DNA of 64,000 nucleotides from an uncultured Acidimicrobiaceae bacterium (GTDB taxonomy: Bacteria > Actinomycetota > Acidimicrobiia > Spongiisociales > UBA5794), in the NCBI GenBank assembly GCA_947258375.1, contig CAMYIJ010000019.1, positions 1 to 64,000 of the forward strand. The letters are read 5' to 3'. The position numbers and the translations under genes were made by a program. Position 1 is the first letter of the stretch; the number at the start of each line of letters is the position of its first letter. The notes beneath the pieces were generated by a model. It saw nothing but the letters and a program-made list of their open reading frames with translations, had not been told where the DNA came from and did not search any database. This document shows positions 1 through 7,694 of this stretch, piece after piece.

Positions 1-150
1 GCGGCGCGCAGCCGCGAGACCGGCGGCACGGGGCTGGGATTGGCCATCGTTCGCCACGTAGCGCTCAACCACGGCGGCACTGTGGAGGTCGACTCCGAGT
101 CCGGAGTGGGCTCGACTTTCCGCATCGTTATCCCCCGGGAGGGCTCATGA
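1..150 (+). CDS. Sensor histidine kinase, C-terminal fragment (SenX3-like)
   Basis: The window opens inside this gene; only the last 49 residues are visible. They contain the [11 protein letters not shown] glycine box (G2) of the HATPase_c ATP-binding domain, followed by the usual final beta-strand region ending in [10 protein letters not shown]. The stop codon overlaps the next start (ATGA), so kinase and response regulator are translationally coupled. By analogy with the SenX3-RegX3 pair of mycobacteria it would phosphorylate the downstream regulator. The sensor domain lies outside the window, so the stimulus cannot be inferred here. Confidence 0.9.
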   Translation, partial: AARSRETGGTGLGLAIVRHVALNHGGTVEVDSESGVGSTFRIVIPREGS

Positions 151-854
151 TCAAGGTGCTTATCGTCGAGGATGAGCCGGCGTACGTGGAAGCCCTGGAG
201 GTAGCCCTCGGCCGCGACGGCTTCGACGTTCACACCGCGGCCGACGGCCGCACGGGAGTGGCGAGATTCGAAGCACTTCAACCGGATGTCGTACTCCTCG
301 ACCTCATGCTTCCGGGGCTGCAGGGCCTCGACGTCCTCCGGCTGATTAGAGAGCACGGCACCACGCCGGTCATCGTTGTCTCCGCCAAGAACCAGGAGGC
401 CGACGTCGTCACCGCGCTCGAGTTGGGTGCCGACGACTACGTCACCAAGCCATACTCGGCCCGGGAGCTCGTGGCGCGTATCCGGGCGGCCGCACGGCGG
501 TCATCACCGACATCGTCCGGGCAATCCGGTCTGCGCCAGATCGGCGACGTTGTGCTCGACGCATCCCGCTACGAACTCCGCTCCGGAAGCGAGCTGTTCC
601 CCTTGCCGCGCAAGGAGTTCGCGTTGCTCGAGATACTCATGTCCCAGCCCGGGCAAATCGCCACCCGCGCGTCGCTGCTCGAGGAGGTGTGGGGGTATGA
701 ATGGCAGGAGTCCAAGAGCCTCGACCAACATATCCGCCGACTCCGGCGCAAGCTGGAGCACGCCGCGACCGGACCTCAGATCACCACGGTTCGTGGAGTG
801 GGATACCGCCTCGATCTCCCGGATGACGGTGAGGGCCGTATTACGAATAGCTGA
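147..854 (+). CDS. regX3: OmpR/PhoB-family response regulator, RegX3-like
   Basis: A 235-residue two-domain regulator. The receiver domain (about 1-118) has the acidic pocket VEDE at 7-10, phospho-acceptor Asp52 in LLDLMLPG, Ser79 and Lys101 in [17 protein letters not shown], a block closely resembling mycobacterial RegX3. A winged-helix DNA-binding domain follows (about 130-225), ending in the typical [11 protein letters not shown]. RegX3 in mycobacteria is the phosphate-limitation response partner of SenX3. The start overlaps the kinase stop by ATGA. The family assignment is firm; the phosphate role is inferred from resemblance, since no pst or phoU gene is in view. Confidence 0.88.
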   Translation: MIKVLIVEDEPAYVEALEVALGRDGFDVHTAADGRTGVARFEALQPDVVLLDLMLPGLQGLDVLRLIREHGTTPVIVVSAKNQEADVVTALELGADDYVTKPYSARELVARIRAAARRSSPTSSGQSGLRQIGDVVLDASRYELRSGSELFPLPRKEFALLEILMSQPGQIATRASLLEEVWGYEWQESKSLDQHIRRLRRKLEHAATGPQITTVRGVGYRLDLPDDGEGRITNS

Positions 855-917
855 ACTGGGAACGGCCCGGGCCCGAGATGGGTTGGAATGGGCGACACGA
901 TAGAGAGAAGGCCCGAA

Positions 918-1346
918 ATGACAGACCAGACGCCAGACCTCCCGACCGCAACCGGCAGCCTCCCGACCACCGATGACGAGTGGCGGCAGCTCCTCACTCC
1001 GGAGCAGTTCAACGTTGCCCGCCAGGGCGGCACCGAGCGGGCGTTCACCGGCAAGTACTGGGACGACCACACTGAAGGCATCTACAACTGCGTGTGCTGC
1101 AACACGCCGCTCTTCGAATCGACGACGAAGTACGAATCGGGAAGCGGGTGGCCGAGCTTCTTCCAGCCGATCAGTGACGACGTGATCACGACTGAGACCG
1201 ACCGCCAACTCGGGATGGTGCGCACCGAGGTCAAATGCGCCACATGCGACGCCCACCTGGGTCACGTCTTCCCTGATGGCCCGCAGCCGACCGGTTTGCG
1301 CTACTGCATGAACTCAGCGTCGTTGGACCTCGACGCCGACGTTTGA
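918..1346 (+). CDS. msrB: Peptide-methionine (R)-S-oxide reductase MsrB
   Basis: MsrB reduces the R-epimer of methionine sulfoxide in proteins. The 142-residue product is a complete single-domain MsrB: two CxxC zinc pairs (CVCC and CATC), the GSGWPSF substrate-binding motif with its Trp, GHVF, and the catalytic Cys in RYCMNSASL near the end. I chose the ATG at 918 because an AGAGAGAAGG purine tract precedes it; an upstream in-frame start at 888 would add ten residues that are not conserved in the family. It stands alone downstream of regX3 on the same strand. Confidence 0.93.
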   Translation: MTDQTPDLPTATGSLPTTDDEWRQLLTPEQFNVARQGGTERAFTGKYWDDHTEGIYNCVCCNTPLFESTTKYESGSGWPSFFQPISDDVITTETDRQLGMVRTEVKCATCDAHLGHVFPDGPQPTGLRYCMNSASLDLDADV

Positions 1347-1477
1347 GGGCGCCGACGGACCCCCGCCGAATCACACCTCCGGCCGCATACAGCCGCGAAC
1401 TGGCAACAGCTCATCTGAACTATCGCTACCGACCTCTGATGCGCTAGATTTGCCTCGGCCTAGACGACAAGGAAGCC

Positions 1478-1795
1478 ATGTCTGAAACACAACTAATGGT
1501 ATGGATTGACCAGGATCTGTGCACCGGAGACGGAATCTGCGAAGAGATCGCACCTGACGTATTCCAGGGACGAGACGACGGTCTGTGGGTAGTCAAAGAG
1601 CAAGCCAGCAACTTCGGTGAGGACCTCATCTTCGATGGCGAAGAAGGTCCCGGCCATGGCCCTGAGGGCGCCCAGGGGGTAGCCCGCGTTCCCGACGACC
1701 AGATCGACATTGTCGTCGAATCGGCCGAGGAATGCCCCGGCGAATGCATCATGATCGAGCCCTACGACGCCGAAATGATCGCCAACAGGATCTAG
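1478..1795 (+). CDS. 3Fe-4S-type ferredoxin with an acidic insertion
   Basis: A 105-residue acidic ferredoxin. The N-terminal cluster motif CTGDGIC (Cys15, Cys21) has Gly where a fourth ligand would sit in 4Fe-4S proteins, and the C-terminal motif is ECPGEC (Cys86, Cys90), the arrangement of [3Fe-4S] ferredoxins that serve cytochromes P450 in actinobacteria. Those are usually 60-70 residues long; here about 30 extra Gly/Glu/Asp-rich residues lie between the motifs (about 45-75). No P450 or reductase gene is adjacent, so the redox partner is unknown. The stop codon TAG is itself part of a repeat shared with the mgtE 3' end. Confidence 0.8.
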   Translation: MSETQLMVWIDQDLCTGDGICEEIAPDVFQGRDDGLWVVKEQASNFGEDLIFDGEEGPGHGPEGAQGVARVPDDQIDIVVESAEECPGECIMIEPYDAEMIANRI

Positions 1796-1882
1796 GTTTC
1801 GCTCGAAGCAGGCTTCGAGGAGTGCTCCGCAACGCCTGACGGCGCTGCTTCGTGTCTGAAGCGGCCCGACAGCCGCTACGTC
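1793..1882 (+). repeat. Stop-codon-linked terminator repeat, copy 1
   Basis: The sequence begins with the ferredoxin stop as TAGGTTTCG and continues with a hairpin, CTCGAAGC-AG-GCTTCGAG (1802-1819), then a block ending CTGAAGCGGCC...GCCGCTACG. The same order and much of the sequence recur from the mgtE stop at 33421. The hairpin could act as a terminator although no T-run follows. Confidence 0.6.
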
Positions 1883-1884
1883 TT

Positions 1885-2107
1885 TCGACATATCTCCTCC
1901 CCCGTCTGACACGTAGTGGCAGACGTTAGGGGAGGTGCCGAGCACCAGCGAGGCGGAGGGGGAAGCTGAGGAAGTCCGGACAGCTCAAGCCGCGCCCGCG
2001 ACCGCGCTGGACGCTGGTCTCGCGCCTCTGCTGCCCCCCTCCCGGCCTGGCGGCCGGACTCCCCCCAAACGTTGCCCGCCGAAGACGGCGTTCAACGGGG
2101 GGAGAGA
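1885..2107. repeat. ~230-bp dispersed structured repeat, copy A
   Basis: First of three copies of a composite intergenic element. Order of blocks: CTCCTCCCCCGTCTGACACG with a hairpin (GTCTG...CAGAC); GGGGGAAGCTGAGGAAGTCC; TGGTCTCGCGC; and GGACTCCCCCCAAACGTTG followed by the hairpin CGCCG-AAGA-CGGCG and a G-rich GAGAGAC end. Copy C at 14281-14556 has all the blocks on the opposite strand. The rest of the gap 1883-2407 is linker and copy B; no gene is supported. Confidence 0.7.
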
Positions 2108-2214
2108 CAAAACTGTCTCCTCCCCCCGCGAGCGCAGCGAGTGTTGGGGGCGAGGGGGGTTTGGGTGAGGCCCCGCAGCGCGAACGTTCAAGGTCCTGCC
2201 GAAAGCCAAACGTC

Positions 2215-2395
2215 CCGAGTTGGAGCCGAGCGCCGGCGAGGCGGAGGGGGAAGCTGAGGAAGTCCGGACAGCCTGAGGCGGGCCCGCCTACGCGCCTGAG
2301 GTTGGTCTCGCGCCTTCGCTGCCCCCCTCCCCCTCCTACGTCGGGGACTCCCGCCAAACGTTGCCCGCCGAAGACGGCGTTCAACGGGGAGAGAC
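2215..2395. repeat. ~230-bp dispersed structured repeat, copy B (5'-truncated)
   Basis: Second copy, same orientation as copy A and about 290 bp downstream. It lacks the CTCCTCCCCC-GTCTGACACG block but keeps GAGGCGGAGGGGGAAGCTGA, TGGTCTCGCGC and the final CAAACGTTGCCCGCCGAAGA hairpin block. It ends just upstream of the 3' end of the CBS gene. Confidence 0.65.
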
Positions 2396-2407
2396 GCTGG
2401 CCGAAAC

Positions 2408-2842
2408 TCAGCCGGTGATGTATCGCTCGAGGTCGGCGATGAGGCTTTCCTGAAAGGTGATCACTGCGCTGACGACGTCGCCGATCGAGATGACGCCCAA
2501 GACACGACCCCCGTCGTCGACGACGGGAAGGTGCCGGAAACGCCTGTCGGTCATGGTCGACATGCAGTCGGCCACGGTCGCCTCGGGAGTGACGGTGTGA
2601 ACATCCTTTGTCATGATGTCGCCCACCACCATGTCGCGCGGGCCGCCCTCGTGCGTCAACATCTCGCGGGCAAAGTCCCGCTCCGAGATGACCCCGACAA
2701 GAGAGTCGCCGTCGATAACGACGAGCGCCCCCACCTTGTGTTCGGCCATTTCCTGAAGCGCGGCGTATACCTGGTCCGTCGATTGGACCGAGTACACGTC
2801 ACTGCCCTTCGCTTCCAACAAGCTCGCTACGGTTCGCTTCAC
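2408..2842 (-). CDS. Tandem CBS-domain protein
   Basis: A 144-residue protein made only of two CBS domains (about 8-60 and 72-130), with the characteristic LVGVISERDF and VLGVISIGDVV ends. Stand-alone CBS pairs bind adenosyl nucleotides and often act as energy sensors, but no partner is identifiable here. The start is GTG at 2842, preceded by a strong GAAGGAGG ribosome-binding site. It is followed downstream by the repeat block rather than by another gene. Confidence 0.85.
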   Translation of the reverse strand: MKRTVASLLEAKGSDVYSVQSTDQVYAALQEMAEHKVGALVVIDGDSLVGVISERDFAREMLTHEGGPRDMVVGDIMTKDVHTVTPEATVADCMSTMTDRRFRHLPVVDDGGRVLGVISIGDVVSAVITFQESLIADLERYITG

Positions 2843-2905
2843 ACAACCCTCCTTCAGAAACCAGATAGTACGACAAGGAACGCCGCCGCGCCTCCGCGGG
2901 AAGAA

Positions 2906-3640
2906 CTAGTCCTCTACCTCTCCCAGATACGCCGTGCGCATTTCCGGGTTGGCCAGCAAGCCCTCCGCAGTGTCGGCAAGAACGATGCGGCCGGTCATCA
3001 GCACGTAGCCGCGGTCGGCTATCGAGAGGGCCATCTTGGCGTTCTGCTCGACGACGAACACCGTCGTTCCCGCCTCGTTGATCGTCTCGATGATGTCGAA
3101 GTTCTGCTGCACCAGCACCGGAGCCAGCCCCATCGACGGCTCGTCCATCAGCAACACTTTCGGCCGGGCCATCAGCGCCCGCCCCACAGCCACCATTTGC
3201 TGTTCACCCCCCGAGAGAGTGCCCGCCTTCTGATCGAGCCGCTCCTTCACTCGCGGGAACAGCTCGTAGATCCGCTCGTAGTCGGCATCGAGATCGTCGT
3301 TCGGATCCCGCAGATACGCTCCGATCTCGAGGTTCTCCTTCACCGTCATCCGCTTGAAGAGACGCCGGTTCTCGGGAACCATCGAAACGCCGGCCGACAC
3401 GATGCGCGATGTCGGGGCACCCGAGACGATCTCGCCGTCCAGGACGATGTCTCCGCTCGTCGGTGTGACCATGCCGAGAATCGTCTTCAGAGTTGTGGTC
3501 TTGCCGGAGGCGTTCCCGCCGAGCAGGCAGACGATCTCGCCGGCGTGGATTTCGATGTCGACGTCCTTGAGGACATGGACCGGCCCGTAGTGGGTGTTCA
3601 CGCCGCGGAACTCGAGTACCGGCTGTCCGTTCTCGCTCAT
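2906..3640 (-). CDS. livF: Branched-chain amino-acid type ABC transporter ATPase LivF
   Basis: One of two ATPases powering the transporter encoded upstream. The 244-residue protein has a Walker A at 41-49 that reads GGNASGKTT (Ala-Ser in place of the usual Gly-Ala), the LSGGEQQ signature, Walker B VLLMDEPS and the LivF-specific end TAEGLLANPEMRTAYLGE. The start overlaps the livG stop by ATGA. It is the last gene of a five-gene operon. The substrate is not proven: the same family also carries urea or short amides. Confidence 0.9.
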   Translation of the reverse strand: MSENGQPVLEFRGVNTHYGPVHVLKDVDIEIHAGEIVCLLGGNASGKTTTLKTILGMVTPTSGDIVLDGEIVSGAPTSRIVSAGVSMVPENRRLFKRMTVKENLEIGAYLRDPNDDLDADYERIYELFPRVKERLDQKAGTLSGGEQQMVAVGRALMARPKVLLMDEPSMGLAPVLVQQNFDIIETINEAGTTVFVVEQNAKMALSIADRGYVLMTGRIVLADTAEGLLANPEMRTAYLGEVED

Positions 3641-4455
3641 GGCGATCCTTCATCCGTGTCCCGGCCGAGGTATGCCTCGATGACATCCTCGTTCGTCGAA
3701 ACCTCCTCGTAGCTTCCTTCGGCGATCTTCACGCCGTGGTCGAGAACGACGACCCGGTCGGACACATCACGCACGACCCGCATCTCGTGTTCGATCACCA
3801 CGATGGTCAGCCCCAGTTCGTCGCGCATCCGGTTGATCAGTCCGGTCAGCTCGCCCGTCTCGCGAGGGTTCATACCCGCCGTCGGCTCGTCGAGCAGCAG
3901 CAGCGTCGGGTCGGTAGCCATGGCGCGGGCGATCTCGAGGCGACGCCGGTTGGCGTATGACAGCACGTACGCCGGCTGATCGAAGCGGTAGCCGACGAGA
4001 CGGGAGCCGAAGAACCCCAACACCTCCTTGGCGCGGTCCTCGATCTTGCGCTCCTCTTTGCGGAAAGCGGGCGTCTGCAGGATCGTGCCCCACACCCCCT
4101 GCCGACTTCGGCTGTGCTGAGCCACCATGACGTTCTCGAGCACTGTCATGTTGGGAAACAGCCGCACGTTCTGAAACGTGCGGGCTATCCCCAGTCTGGT
4201 GATCTCACTCGGGGCCAGTCCGGTGATGTTCTCTCCCATGAACTTGATCGTTCCGAAATCCGGAATCGGGCGATGCTCCGATGAACCGGTGGACGGCAAC
4301 ATCCCTGAGATGGCGTTGAAGAAGGTCGTCTTGCCGGCGCCGTTGGGGCCGATCACGCTGACGATCTCGCCTTCGTCGACATGGAAGTCGATACCGCCGA
4401 TGGCCTTCAACCCTCCGAAGGACTTCTCCAGTTGCTCAATGACAAGAAGGCTCAT
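3637..4455 (-). CDS. livG: Branched-chain amino-acid type ABC transporter ATPase LivG
   Basis: Second ATPase of the transporter, 272 residues. Walker A GPNGAGKT is at 36-43 and Walker B is LLLLDEPTAGMNP, the latter including the LivG-type AGMNP. The ABC signature is unusual: where LivG proteins normally have LSYGQQRRLEIARA, this one reads LSYANRRRLEIARA, so the conserved Gly is Ala. Overlaps livF by ATGA and the livM stop by four bases, so the operon is tightly coupled. The family-specific C-terminal region is present and full length. Confidence 0.9.
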   Translation of the reverse strand: MSLLVIEQLEKSFGGLKAIGGIDFHVDEGEIVSVIGPNGAGKTTFFNAISGMLPSTGSSEHRPIPDFGTIKFMGENITGLAPSEITRLGIARTFQNVRLFPNMTVLENVMVAQHSRSRQGVWGTILQTPAFRKEERKIEDRAKEVLGFFGSRLVGYRFDQPAYVLSYANRRRLEIARAMATDPTLLLLDEPTAGMNPRETGELTGLINRMRDELGLTIVVIEHEMRVVRDVSDRVVVLDHGVKIAEGSYEEVSTNEDVIEAYLGRDTDEGSP

Positions 4456-6326
4456 ATCGAAGCCTCCTCGTCGTCATCCTCTTCGATGGCGGACGCCAGC
4501 CAGGCGTCCTGCTGCATCTCCTCGTGGTGGAGCTCGCGCGATCTACTAAGGCTCGGCACCAGCCCTTCGGGACGCTGCAACATCATGTAGACCAGCAGCG
4601 CGCCGTATATGAGCAGCTTGAATTCGGCGAACTCCTGAAGCACCCCCGGCTGCGTGGGCCCGCCGAGCACGCCGATGAGCACCAGAGCTCCGACGATGAC
4701 GCCGGCGATGTTGCCCATGCCGCCAACGATCACCACGACGAGCACGATGATCGACACGAGAAGCTCAAAGCTCTTGGGGAACACCGAACCCACCTTGACG
4801 GCGAACACCATGCCGCCGAACGAGGCGAGCATGGCGCCGATGATGAAAGCCAGCAGCTTGGCACGGACGGTGTCGATGCCCATTGCCTCGGCCACGGTCT
4901 CGTCCTCACGCATTGCCGCCCAGGCACGCCCGATGCGCGATTTGGAAAGGCGCCACGAGACATAGATGGCAATCGCGACGAAGACCGCCACGAAGTAGAA
5001 GATCGAGCGCGGGTCGACACCTGTGATCGTCAGATCGACTAGATCGAGAGCCTCGACTCCAGCCGAGGGAATCTGGCGAACCCCCTGAGCTCCGCCGAAC
5101 ACGGGTGCCAACCAGTCCGACAGGAAGAGAATCCGCACGATCTCACCGAAGCCGAGCGTCACGATGGCCAGGTAGTCGCCGCGCATCCGGATAACCGGGG
5201 TGCCAACGACGATACCGGCTATCGCCGCCACCAGCAGCACTGCCCCGAGCACGGCCCAGCCCTCCCAGCCGAAGAAGTCGATGGTGAGCAGACCCTCCTC
5301 ACGCACCACCGAACCGTCTTCGCCGAGAAGTGTCGGCGAAATCGGAGACGTGAGCACCGCAGTTGTGTATGCGCCGACGGCGAAGAACGCCACGTAGCCG
5401 AGGTCGAGCAGGCCCGCATACCCGACGACGACGTTGAGGCCCAGACCCATCAGCAGGAACAGACCAACATTGGCCAGGAGCTCGTTGACGATCCCACCCA
5501 GGATGATCGGGAGGAAGATGGTCAACAACGCAACTATGACGAAGGCCGCGAGGCTCGCGGTGCGGCGCGGGGCGGGTTCCATAGCGGTCCAGCGGGTTCG
5601 CGACCGTTCGGATGCGCCGGCCGACACTGCGGCCAACGTCCCGCCGAGGATCGCCACCACGATGGCACTTCCCCACGCCAGGCCGCCGTTGATGTCGTAG
5701 ACGAGGTCGGTGACCGCCTCGAGCCCGATGCCTTCGAAGATGTCGACGAAGATCACTTCGAGAATGGCGACGACGAACGTGGTCACGATGGCCCCGACCA
5801 CGATGCGGCGTCCCGACTCCGGCAGCACCGCGAGTGCGCCCCCCAACATCCCGAGGAGTCCCGAACCCAACACGAGGGCCAGGAACGCGAACCCGAGGTC
5901 GTTACCGAAAGTGAGCAGTTCGAGCAGGGTAGGCGACAGCTTGAGGAACACGTCGCGCCACTCGAACGCGTTCATGAAGGCGGTGAGTAGCCACAGCGCC
6001 AAACCGCCCATCAGTCCGGCCACGAGGCCGGCCAGCGGGTCGCGGAGCCCCTTCTGCGGCGGAGCGAGCCCCTCCAGCGTCTCCTCCTTGGCTGCAAGGT
6101 AGCCGGCGACAAACGGCACCCAGAAGACGGTGAGATAGCCGAGACTGAGGATGGGAACGATCATCGGGCGACCGTCAAGCTCTTCGAACATCCCGATAGC
6201 CGCGATGAACACCATGCCGAGCCCACCGAGCAGGCCCATCCGGACCGTGCGCCTCCAGTCGACGGCGGTTATCGGACGCGCCGCCTGTGTCGATGCTGCG
6301 GTTTCCGGGGCGTTGACGATGGCCAT
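4452..6326 (-). CDS. livM: Branched-chain amino-acid type ABC permease LivM with long N-terminal membrane extension
   Basis: A 624-residue permease, about twice the usual LivM length. The C-terminal half (from about 285) is a standard LivM: NVVVGYAGLLDLGYVAFFAVGAYT, the EAA-like loop around SRIGRAWAAMREDETVAEAMGI, and a VVVIVGGMGNIAGVIVGA helix. The first ~270 residues hold about seven additional hydrophobic segments with no motif I recognise. The tail is acidic (EEDDDEEASI). The start overlaps livH by TGATG. Confidence 0.88.
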   Translation of the reverse strand: MAIVNAPETAASTQAARPITAVDWRRTVRMGLLGGLGMVFIAAIGMFEELDGRPMIVPILSLGYLTVFWVPFVAGYLAAKEETLEGLAPPQKGLRDPLAGLVAGLMGGLALWLLTAFMNAFEWRDVFLKLSPTLLELLTFGNDLGFAFLALVLGSGLLGMLGGALAVLPESGRRIVVGAIVTTFVVAILEVIFVDIFEGIGLEAVTDLVYDINGGLAWGSAIVVAILGGTLAAVSAGASERSRTRWTAMEPAPRRTASLAAFVIVALLTIFLPIILGGIVNELLANVGLFLLMGLGLNVVVGYAGLLDLGYVAFFAVGAYTTAVLTSPISPTLLGEDGSVVREEGLLTIDFFGWEGWAVLGAVLLVAAIAGIVVGTPVIRMRGDYLAIVTLGFGEIVRILFLSDWLAPVFGGAQGVRQIPSAGVEALDLVDLTITGVDPRSIFYFVAVFVAIAIYVSWRLSKSRIGRAWAAMREDETVAEAMGIDTVRAKLLAFIIGAMLASFGGMVFAVKVGSVFPKSFELLVSIIVLVVVIVGGMGNIAGVIVGALVLIGVLGGPTQPGVLQEFAEFKLLIYGALLVYMMLQRPEGLVPSLSRSRELHHEEMQQDAWLASAIEEDDDEEASI

Positions 6327-7612
6327 CAGGCGCGGTCCTCCGCAGCCAGGCGTTCACCGAGCAGGCCAGAGGGTCTGAAGATGAGGACGAGGAAGAGTGC
6401 GTAGAAAGCGACGACGTCTTTGATCTGGAAGAGGGCTGGAATCGTCTGGCTCCAGTTGAGCAGGCTGGCCACCCCGCCGAGGACGGCAATGGTCCCGGGC
6501 AACAGCAACCTTCTCTGCTTGCGAGTCACGCCGTAGCCGATCGCCAGGAAGCCGCCGATCAGAAGGATCACGCCCAGACCGAGCGGTATCTCCCACCGCA
6601 GACCAAACAACACCGTTTGGGGGCCGGCACTCTCGAACAGGCCGAGGGTGACGCCACCGATGGTGGCCCCGACCATGTTGCCGATGCCACCGACCACGGC
6701 GGCGGTGAACGCCTTGATGCCTGGGAGGAATCCCGAGACGTGGTTCACGGTGCGGAACACCATTGAGAACAGGATGGCGGCGACCCCGGCCATGGCGCCG
6801 CCGACCGCAAAGGTCGTCACAATCGTCCGGTCGACGTTGATTCCCATCAGCGCCGCGATCTCCTTGTCTTCGGCAACGGCCCTCATGGCCCGCCCCGTCT
6901 TCGTACGGTTGACGAACTGGAAGAGAGCAACCATCGAGATCGCCGCAATGACGATGACCAGCAACCGGGTGCCCTCGACCTCGATGATCCCGAGGTTGAC
7001 CTTGTCTTTGAGCCAGTCGGGTACGTCGGGGTAAGTCTTCGGCTGAGTTCCGAACAGCAGGAGCACCGCGTTCTGGAGGAAGAACGAGACTCCAATCGAG
7101 GTGATGAGCGGGATGAGCCGGGGGGAACCGCGGAGCGGCCGGTAGGCAACCCGCTCGACTATGACCGCGATCAATGTCGCGGTGACGATGCCGGCGATGA
7201 AGACGAGCAGGATCGAGAGCAGGAAGTTGTTGTCCCAGAAACTGTTGGGGTTGGTATCGGTCACCCCCGCCCGGGATAACCCGTCTGCGATGAAGAAGCC
7301 GACGTAGGCCCCCGACATGAAGACCTCGCCGTGGGCGAAGTTGATGAACCCGAGAACGCCGTAGACCATCGAGTAGCCGAGAGCAATCAGGCCGTACATC
7401 GCGCCAAGGGAGAGGCCGTTGATGATGAGGCCGCGGAGCTGGGCGCCGTCCAATGTGCCGGGCGCGCCCTGCGCCGCGAGAACGATGTAACCCACCAGAC
7501 CCCACAGGATCACGAACACGGACACGGCTTTGACCGTGAACAGGAACGAGTCGACCCAGTTGAGTCCGCCGGCCCTCTTGGTGCCTTCGCGCGTTTCGGT
7601 CGTCAGAGTCAT
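6326..7612 (-). CDS. livH: Branched-chain amino-acid type ABC permease LivH
   Basis: The 428-residue partner permease. Family motifs include SLGAMYGLIALGYSMVYGVLGFINFAHGEVFMSGAY and the cytoplasmic loop TKTGRAMRAVAEDKEIAALMGI followed by AVVGGIGNMVGA. It is longer than the usual ~300 residues because of an N-terminal extension of about 60 residues and extra hydrophobic sequence before the C-terminal RPSGLLGE. It starts with ATG at 7612 and is separated from the binding-protein gene by 82 bases containing a strong hairpin. Confidence 0.88.
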   Translation of the reverse strand: MTLTTETREGTKRAGGLNWVDSFLFTVKAVSVFVILWGLVGYIVLAAQGAPGTLDGAQLRGLIINGLSLGAMYGLIALGYSMVYGVLGFINFAHGEVFMSGAYVGFFIADGLSRAGVTDTNPNSFWDNNFLLSILLVFIAGIVTATLIAVIVERVAYRPLRGSPRLIPLITSIGVSFFLQNAVLLLFGTQPKTYPDVPDWLKDKVNLGIIEVEGTRLLVIVIAAISMVALFQFVNRTKTGRAMRAVAEDKEIAALMGINVDRTIVTTFAVGGAMAGVAAILFSMVFRTVNHVSGFLPGIKAFTAAVVGGIGNMVGATIGGVTLGLFESAGPQTVLFGLRWEIPLGLGVILLIGGFLAIGYGVTRKQRRLLLPGTIAVLGGVASLLNWSQTIPALFQIKDVVAFYALFLVLIFRPSGLLGERLAAEDRA

Positions 7613-7637
7613 GGGGGTCGATTCAAGTAGAAATGCG

Positions 7638-7670
7638 GAGCCGGCGCTGGAGAAACTCCAGCGCCGGCTC
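7638..7670 (-). terminator. Intra-operon hairpin between binding-protein and permease genes
   Basis: A perfect 15-bp inverted repeat (7638-7652 and 7656-7670, core GCCGGCGCTGG) with a 3-base loop. On the minus strand it lies between the binding-protein stop and the livH start. No clean T-run follows on that strand, so it may slow exonucleases or terminate partially; either would favour extra binding protein over permease. Confidence 0.7.
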
Positions 7671-7694
7671 TTTCATGTCAGATCAGAGGCTGCG

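Noticed and set aside
1935..2418. Several overlapping short frames on both strands in the repeat block
   Set aside because: They are Pro/Arg/Gly-rich, arise from the repeated GC-rich sequence, and lack ribosome sites.
2531..3712. A 393-residue plus-strand open frame across the CBS and livF genes
   Set aside because: It is the antisense of two clear minus-strand genes and its product is His/Arg-rich noise typical of high-GC shadow frames.
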